The notes: generated by a model from the sequence alone, not told the origin. 64,000 nucleotides of DNA from Collinsella aerofaciens (GCF_015554145.1 NZ_JADNHZ010000010.1:26245-90244), one strand, 5' to 3'; positions 27,047 through 36,102 are shown, counted from the stretch's first letter. Numbers and translations: made by a program.

Positions 27047-27982
27047 CCCGCACAGCGTGGTTACGAGTGGGATAGTCAAAATGGAGCAGATGATCGACAA
27101 AAACGTGCACTGCATCATGGGGCGTGCATCCTTGCCGTATTGTAGGCAGTACAGCGTACCGTTGCTACCCACCGGCATTGCCATCTCGAGCACAAGCGTC
27201 GCGATAAACATGGGCGTCATGCCGGGCCACAAGCGCGCGACGGCAAGACATGCCACCGGCACGACAACCAGGCGAAACGCCACGGCGACATAGGCGCGCC
27301 AGTTGGTAAGCATCTCGAGCGGACGGTACTTGGCGATAGACGATCCCATGAGCAACAATGCCGCTGGAGTGGTCATGGTGCCAACGATGGAAATCGAGTC
27401 GCCCAACACGCCCCAATCGGTCCATCCGGTTAGCACGATCCCAAGCACAACGGCACTTGCAATGAGACCAGGACTCTTGCAGCAGGCGGCAATATTGCGC
27501 ATCTGCTTTTTAAGGCCGCCATCCATTCCGCTAAATAACATGGCACCGACGGTAAACATAAGAAGGTTTAGGGGGATAAGCGCAATCGATGCATACAACA
27601 GCGCTTGTTTTCCCAACACCGCCGAAATAACCGGAAAACCGATAAACCCGGCATTACCGAAAAGCACGGCGAAGCGATACGAGCATTCTGTCCCTTTGGG
27701 AACGCGAAGAGCAGCGGTGACAGCAAACGCGATAACGGTCGCCACTACATACATCACAAAGGACAGACCCATGAGCGAAAACGTCTCGGCAATGCTCGGA
27801 AGCTTCACATCATCGCCCAGCGCTGACGAAAGCACCAAGCACGGTAGCGCCACCTGCAACAGCAGATGCGACAGCTCGCGCTCGAACTCCGCTTTCATAA
27901 ACCCCAGCTTGGCGATACACCACCCCAACAAAATAGGCAGCGAAACCGTCAACATCTGAAGCGCCACACTCGTAAAGCTCAT
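27044..27982 (-). CDS. AEC-family (auxin efflux carrier-like) transporter
   Basis: 312 residues with about ten hydrophobic segments, for example VSLPILLGWCIAKLGF, LLLQVALPCLVLSSAL and FGNAGFIGFPVISAVLG. The asparagine/proline-containing mid-segments typical of the AEC fold are present, as is the LVLEMAMPVGSN segment near the C-terminus. It exports or imports organic anions such as malate; the substrate is unknown. The gene is bracketed by direct repeats C1 and C2, an unusual cassette-like setting. Confidence 0.85.
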   Translation of the reverse strand: MSFTSVALQMLTVSLPILLGWCIAKLGFMKAEFERELSHLLLQVALPCLVLSSALGDDVKLPSIAETFSLMGLSFVMYVVATVIAFAVTAALRVPKGTECSYRFAVLFGNAGFIGFPVISAVLGKQALLYASIALIPLNLLMFTVGAMLFSGMDGGLKKQMRNIAACCKSPGLIASAVVLGIVLTGWTDWGVLGDSISIVGTMTTPAALLLMGSSIAKYRPLEMLTNWRAYVAVAFRLVVVPVACLAVARLWPGMTPMFIATLVLEMAMPVGSNGTLYCLQYGKDARPMMQCTFLSIICSILTIPLVTTLCG

Positions 27983-28006
27983 GCTTCCCCCTTATCTATT
28001 CCACGA

Positions 28007-28079
28007 GGGCCGGGGCGCCTGCTTTGTTTTGAGAAGTGGGCTTCGCGAACTTCTCAAAACAAAGCAGGCGCCCCGGCCC
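28007..28079. repeat. Family B variable-arm hairpin, copy B2
   Basis: Perfect 31-bp arms, 28007-28037 and 28049-28079, around apex GGGCTTCGCGA (28038-28048). The arms differ from B1 except for the inner GAAGT / ACTTC. It lies 24 bases upstream of the AEC start and ends repeat C2. Confidence 0.92.
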
Positions 28080-28301
28080 CGGCAATGTAATTTTGGCTGA
28101 CCAAAGGAAGATGCGCAGCCCCAAGGCCGCAACGGCAAAGTCCCCATTACATTAAAAAATATCAGCCCCCGCATATCGAAACGGTCGAGAGGGCCGCCTC
28201 CGGGCTGGTGCCCTTCCTCGGAGAAGTTCGCGAAGCCCACTTCTCCGAGGAAGGGCACCAGCCCGGAGGCGGCCCCAGCGCGAGACCGTCCCGGATGCCT
28301 A
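28080..28301 (-). repeat. Family C 3'-flank repeat, copy C2 (interrupted by B3)
   Basis: A second copy of the C element, starting one base after the phosphoketolase stop. Without B3 (28191-28275) it aligns with C1 over its whole length. On the minus strand GGCTGA, ATGTAAT, TCAGCC and ATTACAT occur in that order, so the two pairings would interleave. Confidence 0.85.
28191..28275. repeat. Family B variable-arm hairpin, copy B3
   Basis: Perfect 37-bp arms, 28191-28227 and 28239-28275, around the apex in reverse orientation (TCGCGAAGCCC). It sits within C2, at the tip of the C-element hairpin formed by ACGGTC...GACCGT. Confidence 0.92.
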
Positions 28302-28302
28302 C

Positions 28303-30831
28303 TTACTCGTTGTCGCCCGCGGTCATCTGCGTTGCGGAGAGCGCGCCGTCGGCTGCTGTTGCGGCTGCGGCGTCGGGCCAGACCCAGTCGGTGAAGGCCG
28401 GGTGATCGTAGCCCTCATCGCACGCGAACTCGAAGGCCTCGGTGCGGAATGCCTCCCACTTATCAATCTGCTCGGCAAACTTATCGGCGTCGACCATGCG
28501 CAGCACGTCGGCGGCCAGTGCCCAGCGGTCCATGTTGTTCAGGCGCAGCATGTCGAACGGCGTTGTCGTGGAGCCTTTCTCCTCGTAGCCGTGGACGCGG
28601 AAGGCATCGTGGCCGGGGCGGTTCCAGATCAGGCGGCGAATCGTGCCGGCATAGGCGTGGAACGCGAAGAAGACGGGCTTCTCGCCGCAGCCGAACAGCT
28701 CAGCCCAGCGCTCGTCGCTGAGAGCCTGGTCGTTCTCGCAGACGTTCTGGATCTTGAGCAGGTCGACCACGTTGACGAACCATACCTTGATGCCCAGCTC
28801 GCGCAGCATGTCGGTTGCAGCCAGAGCCTCAAGCGTCGGCACGTCACCGCAGGTGGCGACCACGACGTCGGCCTCGGCGAGCGAATCGGCGGTCGATGCC
28901 CACTCCCAAGTCGCAACGCCCTCGGCGAGCTCCGCCTTGGCCTCGTCGACCGTCTGGAAGGTCGGAGCAGGCTGCTTGCCGCAGAAGATGGCGTTGACGC
29001 AGTCAGTGGACTGGTAGACGCGCTCGGCCACGGCGAGAGCCATGTTGGCGTCGGCCGGATAGTAGGCGTTTACGATGTGCGTGTCGTTGGCCTTGTTGAG
29101 CAGCAGGTCGATAAAGCCGGGGTCCTGATGCGAGAAGCCGTTGTGGTCCTGACGCCAGACGTGGCTCGACAGCAAAATGTTAAGGCCGCTGATGGGGGCA
29201 CGCCACGGAATCTCGCGCTTGGTAGCCTCGAGCCACTTGCAGTGCTGGTTGACCATGGAGTCGACCACATGGACAAAGCTCTCGTAGGAGCTCCACACGC
29301 CGGAACGGCCAGTGAGCACGTAGGCCTCGAGGAAGCCCTCGCATTGGTGCTCGGACAGCTGCTCGACGACCTTACCGGAGCCTGCCAGCAGCTCGTCGTT
29401 GGCCTCGTCCTCGTAGAAGCCGGCGTCCCACTGCTTCTTGGTCACCTTGTAGGCAGCCTGCAGGCGGTTGGACGCGGTCTCGTCGGGACCGAAGATGCGG
29501 AAGTCATCCATGTTCTTGGCCAGAACGTCGGCAGTGTACTCACCAAAGACGCGGGCGGCCTCGGTGGAGCCCCAGCCATGACCATTAGTGTCGACGGGGA
29601 CCTCGTGGGCGTGGATATCGGGCAGCTCGAGCTCGCGACGCACCTTACCGCCGTTCGCGTTGGGGTTGGCGCCGATGCGCAGCTCGCCGGTCGGCATAAA
29701 GGCCGTCACCTCGGGGCGCACCTGGCCCTCGGGCGTAAAGAGCTCCTCGGGCTTGTAGGAACGCAGCCACTCGCGCAGCACGCGGAAGTGCTCGTGGGTG
29801 TCCTTGGCACTCGCCAGCGGCACCTGATGCGCGCGCCAGGAGTCCTCGGTCTTCTTGCCGTCGATCTGCTTGGGGCAGGTCCAGCCCTTGGGCGTGCGGA
29901 ACACAATCATGGGGTAGGCCGGGCGGACCACGGTCTCGCCTGCGGCGGCCTGGGCCTGCGCGGTTGCCTTGATGTCACAGATCTCATCGAAGACCTGCTC
30001 AAACAGGGCAGCGAAACGCGCATGAATGCTTGCGTGGCTCTCGTCGTCAAAGCCGGCGACAAAGAAGTGCGGCTTATAGCCCATGCCCTCAAAGAACTTG
30101 GTGAGCTCTTCGTCGGACACGCGGGCGAGGATGGTGGGGTTGGCGATCTTGTAGCCGTTGAGGTGCAGGATCGGCAAAACGATACCGTCGGTTGCCGGGT
30201 TCACGAGCTTGTTGGATTGCCAAGAGGTCGCGAGCGGGCCGGTCTCGGACTCGCCGTCGCCCACCACGGCCACGGCCAACAGGCTCGGGTTGTCCATGAC
30301 GGCACCGTAAGCGTGGCTGAGCGTGTAGCCGAGCTCGCCGCCCTCGTGGATGGAACCGGGCGTCTCGGGCGCAAAGTGGCTCGGGATGCCGCCGGGATAA
30401 GAGAACTGGCGGAAGAACTTCTGCAGGCCTGCCTCGTCATTGGTGATGTCGGGGCGAATCTCGCGGTAGGTACCGTCGAGCAGCGACTGAGCAGTACCGG
30501 CGGGGCCACCGTGACCAGGGCCCATCAAGAAGATAGCATTCTGGTTGTGGTCGGCGATCAGTCGATTGACGTGACCGAACAGGAAGTTGATGCCGGGCGT
30601 GGTGCCCCAGTGGCCAACCAGGCGGTGCTTAACGTCCGGACGACCGAAGTCGCGCACCTCACCGGTTTTCTCGTCGACAAAGTCGGGGCGCATTAGCGGG
30701 TTAGAGCGAAGGTAGATCTGACCGACGGACAGATAGTTCGATGCGCGCCAATACAGGTCGACGCCCCCGAGCTCGGAAGCCGGCACCTCGTGGCCCAGCT
30801 TTTGCCACGGCGTCCCCAGTGTTTTAGCCAT
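28303..30831 (-). CDS. xfp: Xylulose-5-phosphate/fructose-6-phosphate phosphoketolase
   Basis: 842 residues, the expected size. The thiamine diphosphate motif is [34 protein letters not shown] and [15 protein letters not shown] are phosphoketolase signatures. It splits xylulose-5-P or fructose-6-P with phosphate to acetyl phosphate plus glyceraldehyde-3-P or erythrose-4-P. Two LacI-type operators overlap its promoter and a LacI gene lies upstream, indicating sugar control. Confidence 0.97.
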   Translation of the reverse strand: MAKTLGTPWQKLGHEVPASELGGVDLYWRASNYLSVGQIYLRSNPLMRPDFVDEKTGEVRDFGRPDVKHRLVGHWGTTPGINFLFGHVNRLIADHNQNAIFLMGPGHGGPAGTAQSLLDGTYREIRPDITNDEAGLQKFFRQFSYPGGIPSHFAPETPGSIHEGGELGYTLSHAYGAVMDNPSLLAVAVVGDGESETGPLATSWQSNKLVNPATDGIVLPILHLNGYKIANPTILARVSDEELTKFFEGMGYKPHFFVAGFDDESHASIHARFAALFEQVFDEICDIKATAQAQAAAGETVVRPAYPMIVFRTPKGWTCPKQIDGKKTEDSWRAHQVPLASAKDTHEHFRVLREWLRSYKPEELFTPEGQVRPEVTAFMPTGELRIGANPNANGGKVRRELELPDIHAHEVPVDTNGHGWGSTEAARVFGEYTADVLAKNMDDFRIFGPDETASNRLQAAYKVTKKQWDAGFYEDEANDELLAGSGKVVEQLSEHQCEGFLEAYVLTGRSGVWSSYESFVHVVDSMVNQHCKWLEATKREIPWRAPISGLNILLSSHVWRQDHNGFSHQDPGFIDLLLNKANDTHIVNAYYPADANMALAVAERVYQSTDCVNAIFCGKQPAPTFQTVDEAKAELAEGVATWEWASTADSLAEADVVVATCGDVPTLEALAATDMLRELGIKVWFVNVVDLLKIQNVCENDQALSDERWAELFGCGEKPVFFAFHAYAGTIRRLIWNRPGHDAFRVHGYEEKGSTTTPFDMLRLNNMDRWALAADVLRMVDADKFAEQIDKWEAFRTEAFEFACDEGYDHPAFTDWVWPDAAAATAADGALSATQMTAGDNE

Positions 30832-30889
30832 TGTTTATGTCCCTTCGCTGTGCGGTCACCCTCCAATACGGCAACCTTTCGTTGGGACC

Positions 30890-30933
30890 AGTATATTTGC
30901 TAAAACGTTTTATCATGGTGAAAAAACGTTTTA
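30890..30933 (-). promoter_or_regulatory. xfp promoter with twin palindromic operators
   Basis: A -10 box TATACT (minus strand, 30890-30895) is adjoined by the perfect palindrome TAAAACGTTTTA (30901-30912). A second near-copy AAAAACGTTTTA is at 30922-30933, two helical turns away. These have the central CG of LacI-family operators and occlude the promoter. Confidence 0.7.
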
Positions 30934-31035
30934 TCACCCTTATCAATCCCATCGATTAGCAAAACGCGACATTCACCTGCGGCGTTGATTGTCACAGGTG
31001 CTCCACATTCGGTCTCTGCAAATTGGTAAACGTGT

Positions 31036-32064
31036 TTAGTTGTGTTTAGTAAGCTCGAGCACGCTGTCCTTAACGATAAGCTCCGGCTCCAGAACGACCT
31101 CTTCGGCACGCCTGCCGCCCCTACCGGCAAGACGCTTGGACATGCAGCCAAAAGCATGCTCCGCAAGGACACCAGGGTCCTGCTCAATCGCGGTCAGCGC
31201 CGGCTCAAAGAGAACGTCGGCCGCCGAGTTGTCATAGCTCACCACCGAGATATCGCCCGGGATGCTCTTCCCCATCTCGTGTAAGCGCTTGAGCAAACCG
31301 AGGGCAATGTTATCCGAGCTTGCGAACACGGCAGTGGCGTCAGTTGCGAGCACTGCCTCCGAGGCCTCGTATGCGCTCGGAATGTAGTACTCGCTCTCAA
31401 ACTCCAAACGCGCGTCGATCGGCAGGCCAACCTCGCGCAGCGCGCGCTCATAGCCGGCAAGTCGCTTGCGACCCGTATTGGAACGGCGGGCATTAACCAG
31501 GCAGGCAATACGGCGGTGGCCTTGCTCGATCAGATAGCGGGTGGCCATATAGCCGCCCATCTCGTGGTCGAACATCACCTTGTCGCACTCGAGCCCCTCA
31601 ATGGCACGGTCGACCATTACGGCCGGGATGGGCAGGTGGCTGACTTCTTCGCGCAGGGCGCGATCATCGGAGAACTCGTCACCCACCACCAGGAAGACGC
31701 CATCAACGCCGCGCGTCACCAGCTGGCGCAGCAGCTCCAGATCGTCATCGGCGCTTCCGCCCGAGCTGGTAATGAAGAGCGCATAGCCGTCCTCGCGGCA
31801 GCGCTTTTCCAAGCTACCGGCGAGCGAGGCAAAAAAGCGGCTCTCGATGTTAGGGACGATAAGGCCCAGCGTGCGCGACTCGCGCATAACCAGGCTGCGC
31901 GCAATCTGGTTGGGAACATAGTGGTTGCGCGCCGCGACCTCTTTGATGAGCTTGCGGTTTTCTTCCGAGATGCGACAGGGCCGATTATTGAGAACAAGCG
32001 AGACCGACGAGGGGGAAAGCCCCACCTCCTGGGCGATCTGCTTGAGGGTGACTTTGTTGGCCAT
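31036..32064 (-). CDS. LacI-family transcriptional regulator
   Basis: 342 residues. The helix-turn-helix and hinge are clear: VTLKQIAQEVGLSPSSVSLV, then NHYVPNQIARSLV. The periplasmic-binding-like effector domain follows (TLGLIVPNIESRFF, VFASSDNIALGLLKRLHEMG, ISVVSYDN). Directly upstream of xfp in the same direction, it most likely binds the TAAAACGTTTTA sites there. The effector is unknown. Confidence 0.93.
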   Translation of the reverse strand: MANKVTLKQIAQEVGLSPSSVSLVLNNRPCRISEENRKLIKEVAARNHYVPNQIARSLVMRESRTLGLIVPNIESRFFASLAGSLEKRCREDGYALFITSSGGSADDDLELLRQLVTRGVDGVFLVVGDEFSDDRALREEVSHLPIPAVMVDRAIEGLECDKVMFDHEMGGYMATRYLIEQGHRRIACLVNARRSNTGRKRLAGYERALREVGLPIDARLEFESEYYIPSAYEASEAVLATDATAVFASSDNIALGLLKRLHEMGKSIPGDISVVSYDNSAADVLFEPALTAIEQDPGVLAEHAFGCMSKRLAGRGGRRAEEVVLEPELIVKDSVLELTKHN

Positions 32065-32247
32065 CTCGCTCCTTCCGGGTTTACGCGCAATCTCTTGAAA
32101 GTATAGCGACTACCCCTCTACCTCGGTGATAAACACTTTACCAATCCGGTGGACGGCTGTTTTATCGCCGCCAGCGCACCAAATCCGTCCGGGTGGGGTA
32201 TATTGCAATCGATTGATGACAACGACCACCAAAAGGCGGATATCCGT

Positions 32248-33210
32248 ATGCACGAGAACGATTTTTTTAACGAGGACCTGCTGTGCGCGCTCGCTGGCGT
32301 TGCCGGCGAGGACAACGTGCTGATGAGCGAGCCCATGCGCGAGCACACCACGTTTAAGATCGGCGGTCCGGCCGACGTCTTTGTCACGCCCGATACTGAG
32401 CAGGGCCTCGTCGCCACGCTCGATACCTGCTATCGCTGCAATCTACCACTCACCATCGTGGGCAACGGCTCCGACTTGCTCGTCGGCGACAAGGGCATCC
32501 GCGGCGTCGTCGTAGCGCTGGGCGAGGGCCTCTCCGACATTACGGTCGACGGCACGCACGTCACGGCGGCAGCCGGCGCCTTGCTTTCCGATGTCGCAGC
32601 CGCGGCAGCCGAGGCCGGCCTTACCGGCATGGAGCCCATCTCGGGCATTCCCGGATCGGTCGGCGGTGCCTGCTACATGAACGCCGGAGCATACGGCGCT
32701 TGCATGGCCGATGTGCTGGAGTCCGTGCGCGTCTACAAGCCCGCCCGCATGCTCGACGACGGCACCCGCGGTAGCGGCAGCATTATCGAGTTCGATGTCG
32801 ACGAGCTCAACCTGGACTATCGCAAGAGCCGCATTGCCGACGACGGCTTCATCGTGCTCTCGGCCACCTTCAATCTCGCCCCGGGCAACGCCGCGATGAT
32901 CAAGGCCGACATGGACGACTACCGCCAACGCCGCGAGGACAAGCAGCCGCTCGACATGCCGAGCGCCGGCTCCACCTTCAAGCGCCCCGAGGGCTACTTT
33001 GCCGGCAAGCTCATCATGGACGCCGGCCTGCGAGGACACGCCATCGGCGGCGCGCAGGTGAGCGAAAAGCACTGCGGCTTCATCGTCAACGCCGACCACG
33101 CCACCGCCGCCGATGTCGACGAACTCATCCGCCACATCCAAACAACCGTCAAAGACCAATTCGACGTAGACCTAGAACCCGAAGTCCACCGAGTAGGCGA
33201 ATTCCTCTAA
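32248..33210 (+). CDS. murB: UDP-N-acetylenolpyruvoylglucosamine reductase
   Basis: 320 residues from ATG 32248, with AGGCGGAT upstream. FAD-binding features: TTFKIGGPADVFVTP and IPGSVGGACYMNAGAYG. The catalytic serine is in PSAGSTFKRP, and the C-terminal EVHRVGEF glutamate region is present; this is the type II layout. It reduces enolpyruvyl-UDP-GlcNAc to UDP-MurNAc in cell-wall synthesis. Confidence 0.96.
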   Translation: MHENDFFNEDLLCALAGVAGEDNVLMSEPMREHTTFKIGGPADVFVTPDTEQGLVATLDTCYRCNLPLTIVGNGSDLLVGDKGIRGVVVALGEGLSDITVDGTHVTAAAGALLSDVAAAAAEAGLTGMEPISGIPGSVGGACYMNAGAYGACMADVLESVRVYKPARMLDDGTRGSGSIIEFDVDELNLDYRKSRIADDGFIVLSATFNLAPGNAAMIKADMDDYRQRREDKQPLDMPSAGSTFKRPEGYFAGKLIMDAGLRGHAIGGAQVSEKHCGFIVNADHATAADVDELIRHIQTTVKDQFDVDLEPEVHRVGEFL

Positions 33211-33214
33211 CAAA

Positions 33215-33236
33215 GAAGGCCCCGAAAGGGGCCTTC
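33215..33236 (+). terminator. Hairpin terminator after murB
   Basis: A perfect 9-bp stem GAAGGCCCC / GGGGCCTTC with a GAAA tetraloop, 4 bases past the murB stop. The following U-tract is weak. Confidence 0.65.
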
Positions 33237-33288
33237 ACCATATTTATTCAGATAACCCAGTCCGGTGTGTCGCGCCCCGAACCCGAGA

Positions 33289-33424
33289 GGGCCGCGTGCC
33301 CGCCCGCAATATATTTGATTGATCGCGAGTTCCGCACGCAAAGAAGGCCACTTAATGTGGCCTTCGTCTTGCGCAGGACTGCCCGAGCAGGCAATCAAAT
33401 ATATTGCGGGCGGGCACGCGGCCC
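33289..33424 (-). repeat. Family A variable-arm element, copy A1
   Basis: Perfect 33-bp arms (33289-33321 and 33392-33424) enclose a 70-base core (33322-33391). The core begins ATCGCGAGTTCCGCACG and contains the hairpin GGCCACTTAATGTGGCC. It ends 8 bases past the stop of the peptidase gene at 33433. The arm sequence is found in no other copy. Confidence 0.93.
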
Positions 33425-33432
33425 AGTCGGCT

Positions 33433-34638
33433 TTACGACAGCGCAATACCGCCAAGCCAGCCCCAACGCACGCCAGAGCCAGTACCATAAAAGCTGATGA
33501 ACGAATCAAGCGACTTAGACGTAATGGCACCCTCGTTGCTCATAACGATGCCGCCGCCAACGTAGATACCCACATGACCGTAGATAAGGCCCGGAGCACC
33601 CGTGCCGCTGTGCGAGGAATCGGCCACGATCATGCCCACCTGCAGCGCCGAGCGGTCGGAGCTATAGCACCAGGCGTTGAACATGTCACACGCGTTGCCG
33701 CCAAAATAGCCCACGCCGGCATTGCGGAAGACGTTGGTAACCCAGGCAGCACACCAGCCCTGGCCGGGAGAAGGCGTCGAGTAGCACGCATTGACGACGG
33801 CCTGCTGCTTGCCCGAACCGCCCGTCTGTTGCGGGGTGCCGCCGGCATACGAGCCGCCACCCGAGCTCGAGCCACCCGAAGAAGAGCCCGTGTTCGCAGA
33901 GGCCGCGGCTGCCGCAGCCGCCTTCCTAGCGGCCTCCTCAGCCTGGGCGGCAGCGAGGATCTCGGAATCGCGCTGAGCCATGAGTTCCTTGACGTCGTCG
34001 GAAAGACCGTTCAGCACGGTCTGGACTTCTTGCTGCTTGGCCTGCATGTCCTGCATCTGGGCAGTCTGCTGATCCTTGAGCTTCTCCAAGTCGGCCTTCT
34101 GCGACTCAAGCTCGGTCTTTTGCGCATCGAGCTCTTCCTGGATGGTCTGAATGTCCTCGATGGCGTCGCGGTCGCTCTTGTTGATCTTCTCAACATAGTG
34201 CGCATTGGCGACGAGCTCCTCAAACGAGCCCGAGGCGAGCAGCAGCGACAGGATGTTGGTGCCGCCCGACTTATAGCTGGCGGAAACGCGATCGGAAAGA
34301 TCACCGCGCTTCTTTTTGAGCTCGGCCTTCTTTTCGTCAATCTGCGCCTGCGTGCTGTCAATCTGGCCCTGTACGCCCTCGATATCGTTGAGGGTCTGGG
34401 CGTTCTTGTTGGCCAGCGCCGCGTATTCATTTGCGATGCTGTCGAGCTGGGCCTGGACCTCGTCAAGCTGAGCCTGGGCCGCATTGAGCTTGTCGGTGGT
34501 TTCCTTGGTGGCCTCCGCAGCATGGGCGCGAGCGGGCAGACCAAAAAGAACGGCTGCAGAAGCTGCGCCGAACAGGGCCTTGAGGGCAGTGCGACGCGAA
34601 AGCTCCTGGGAAAGGATGGAATCGCTGTTTGGTGACAT
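33433..34638 (-). CDS. Secreted peptidoglycan hydrolase with coiled coil and NlpC/P60- or CHAP-like domain
   Basis: 401 residues. The N-terminus has a twin-arginine-like signal (SRRTALKALFGAASAAVLFG), cut near AHA-AEA (about 41). A long coiled coil covers about 42-235 and a Gly/Ser/Thr linker about 250-277. The catalytic domain has Cys296 in GQGWCAAWV and His355 in IYGHVGIYVGGG. The architecture matches RipA/CwlO-type endopeptidases that open the wall during growth or division. NlpC/P60 versus CHAP cannot be settled by eye. Confidence 0.85.
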   Translation of the reverse strand: MSPNSDSILSQELSRRTALKALFGAASAAVLFGLPARAHAAEATKETTDKLNAAQAQLDEVQAQLDSIANEYAALANKNAQTLNDIEGVQGQIDSTQAQIDEKKAELKKKRGDLSDRVSASYKSGGTNILSLLLASGSFEELVANAHYVEKINKSDRDAIEDIQTIQEELDAQKTELESQKADLEKLKDQQTAQMQDMQAKQQEVQTVLNGLSDDVKELMAQRDSEILAAAQAEEAARKAAAAAAASANTGSSSGGSSSGGGSYAGGTPQQTGGSGKQQAVVNACYSTPSPGQGWCAAWVTNVFRNAGVGYFGGNACDMFNAWCYSSDRSALQVGMIVADSSHSGTGAPGLIYGHVGIYVGGGIVMSNEGAITSKSLDSFISFYGTGSGVRWGWLGGIALS

Positions 34639-34862
34639 ATCTACTCCGTTACATGTTTATTTATATGTCGCTCAACTTATACATATTAGCGTACATCCGG
34701 CGCATCCCAACGATTTCCACGAACGGCAGCAAACCGTATGGTCGGCGGCTCGTATGCAAACGTCAAAGTCAAGGTTACGCCCACGCCAAACATTTCAATG
34801 AGTACGTTAGCATGTTCATCTGCTTTTCCTGCCCTGCACCTTTTGGGTGCCCCTGCCTGCGC

Positions 34863-34868
34863 TATACT
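34863..34868 (+). promoter_or_regulatory. Probable galE -10 box (TATACT)
   Basis: TATACT about 40 bases upstream of the galE start, with a weak CTTTTG at 17 bases spacing. Confidence 0.45.
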
Positions 34869-34905
34869 CCCCTGAAGAAGTGTTCCTGATTCGATAGGAG
34901 ACTAC

Positions 34906-35967
34906 ATGTCCAAAGCACTCGACCCCAAAGACACCTGCGTCCTCGTAACCGGTGGCGCCGGTTTTATCGGCTCGCACACCGTCGTTCAGCTGCTCGAGGG
35001 CGGCTACCAGGTCGTCATCGTCGATGACCTCTCCAACTCCAGCGCCGTCGCCGTCGACCGCGTCAAGACCATCGTGGGCGAAGAGGCTGCCAAGAACCTC
35101 ACCTTCTACGAGGCCAACGTGCTCGACCGCGAGGCCATGAACAAGATCTTCGACACCCATCAGATCGACCGCGTCATCCACTTCGCCGGCTTTAAGGCCG
35201 TCGGCGAGTCGGTGAGCAAGCCCGTCGAGTACTACCACAACAACATCGAGAACACCCTGGTGCTCATCGACGTCATGCGCAACCATGGCTGCAAGTCCAT
35301 CATCTTCTCGAGCTCCTCGACCGTCTACGGCGATCCGGACAACCCGCCCGTCACCGAAGAGGACCCCAAGAAGCCCGCGACCAACCCCTATGGTTGGACC
35401 AAGTGGATGATTGAGCAGATCCTCATGGACGTCCACACCGCCGACCCCGAGTGGGACGTCGTGCTGCTCCGTTACTTCAATCCCATCGGTGCCCATCCGT
35501 CGGGCCTGATCGGCGAGGACCCCAAGGGCATCCCCAACAACCTGGTGCCCTACGTCGCCCAGGTCGCCGTCGGTAAGCTCGAGGCCGTTCAGGTCTTTGG
35601 CAACGACTACCCCACCCCCGACGGCACCGGCGTGCGCGACTACATCCACGTGTGCGACCTGGCATCTGGTCACGTTGCCGCCCTCAACTGGATGAACGGC
35701 AAGACCGGCGTCGAGATCTTTAACCTGGGCACCGGCACCGGCACCTCGGTACTCGAGGTCGTCGCCGCCTTCTCCAAGGCCTGCGGCAAGGAGCTGCCCT
35801 ACGTGATCCGTGAGCGCCGCGCCGGCGACATCGCCGCCAACTGGTGCGATGCCTCCAAGGCCGAGCGCATGATGGGCTGGAAGGCCCAGTACGACATCGC
35901 GGACATGTGCCGCGATAGCTGGAACTGGCAGAGCCACAACCCCAACGGCTTCGCCGACGCCGAGTAG
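34906..35967 (+). CDS. galE: UDP-glucose 4-epimerase
   Basis: 353 residues, extended SDR family. NAD motif GGAGFIGSHTVVQ, catalytic serines in SSSSTVYGDP and the YxxxK as YGWTKWMIEQ; the substrate region RYFNPIGAHPSG is GalE-like. It interconverts UDP-galactose and UDP-glucose. TAGGAG precedes the ATG, and the gene is flanked by its own promoter and terminator. Confidence 0.96.
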   Translation: MSKALDPKDTCVLVTGGAGFIGSHTVVQLLEGGYQVVIVDDLSNSSAVAVDRVKTIVGEEAAKNLTFYEANVLDREAMNKIFDTHQIDRVIHFAGFKAVGESVSKPVEYYHNNIENTLVLIDVMRNHGCKSIIFSSSSTVYGDPDNPPVTEEDPKKPATNPYGWTKWMIEQILMDVHTADPEWDVVLLRYFNPIGAHPSGLIGEDPKGIPNNLVPYVAQVAVGKLEAVQVFGNDYPTPDGTGVRDYIHVCDLASGHVAALNWMNGKTGVEIFNLGTGTGTSVLEVVAAFSKACGKELPYVIRERRAGDIAANWCDASKAERMMGWKAQYDIADMCRDSWNWQSHNPNGFADAE

Positions 35968-35990
35968 CAAAAACCTACATACCGTTCTTG

Positions 35991-36023
35991 CCCCGATCTC
36001 ACGTTGTGAGGTCGGGGCTTTTT
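35991..36023 (+). terminator. Intrinsic terminator of galE
   Basis: A 12-bp stem CCCCGATCTCAC / GTGAGGTCGGGG followed by CTTTTTC. Confidence 0.92.
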
Positions 36024-36079
36024 CATGGCATGTAGCCATTCGCCGAAAATCGACCAACTTTTTTATCTTGCCTGTACAT

Positions 36080-36102
36080 GTTTAAACAACATGTTTTACA
36101 AT
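36080..36102 (+). promoter_or_regulatory. malQ operator and -10 region
   Basis: GTTTAAACAAC (36080-36090), the reverse complement of GTTGTTTAAAC found in the PTS and ABC promoters, lies just before a TACAAT -10-like box (36097-36102). A second partial copy, CATGTTTTACAA, follows directly. Confidence 0.5.

Noticed and set aside
28402..30696. 764-codon open frame opposite the phosphoketolase
   Set aside because: Antisense shadow of a highly conserved enzyme gene, with no ribosome site or family.
33289..33424. Family A elements as ordinary intrinsic terminators
   Set aside because: Arms are far longer than needed, a conserved 70-nt core is present, and no U-tract follows on the transcript strand.
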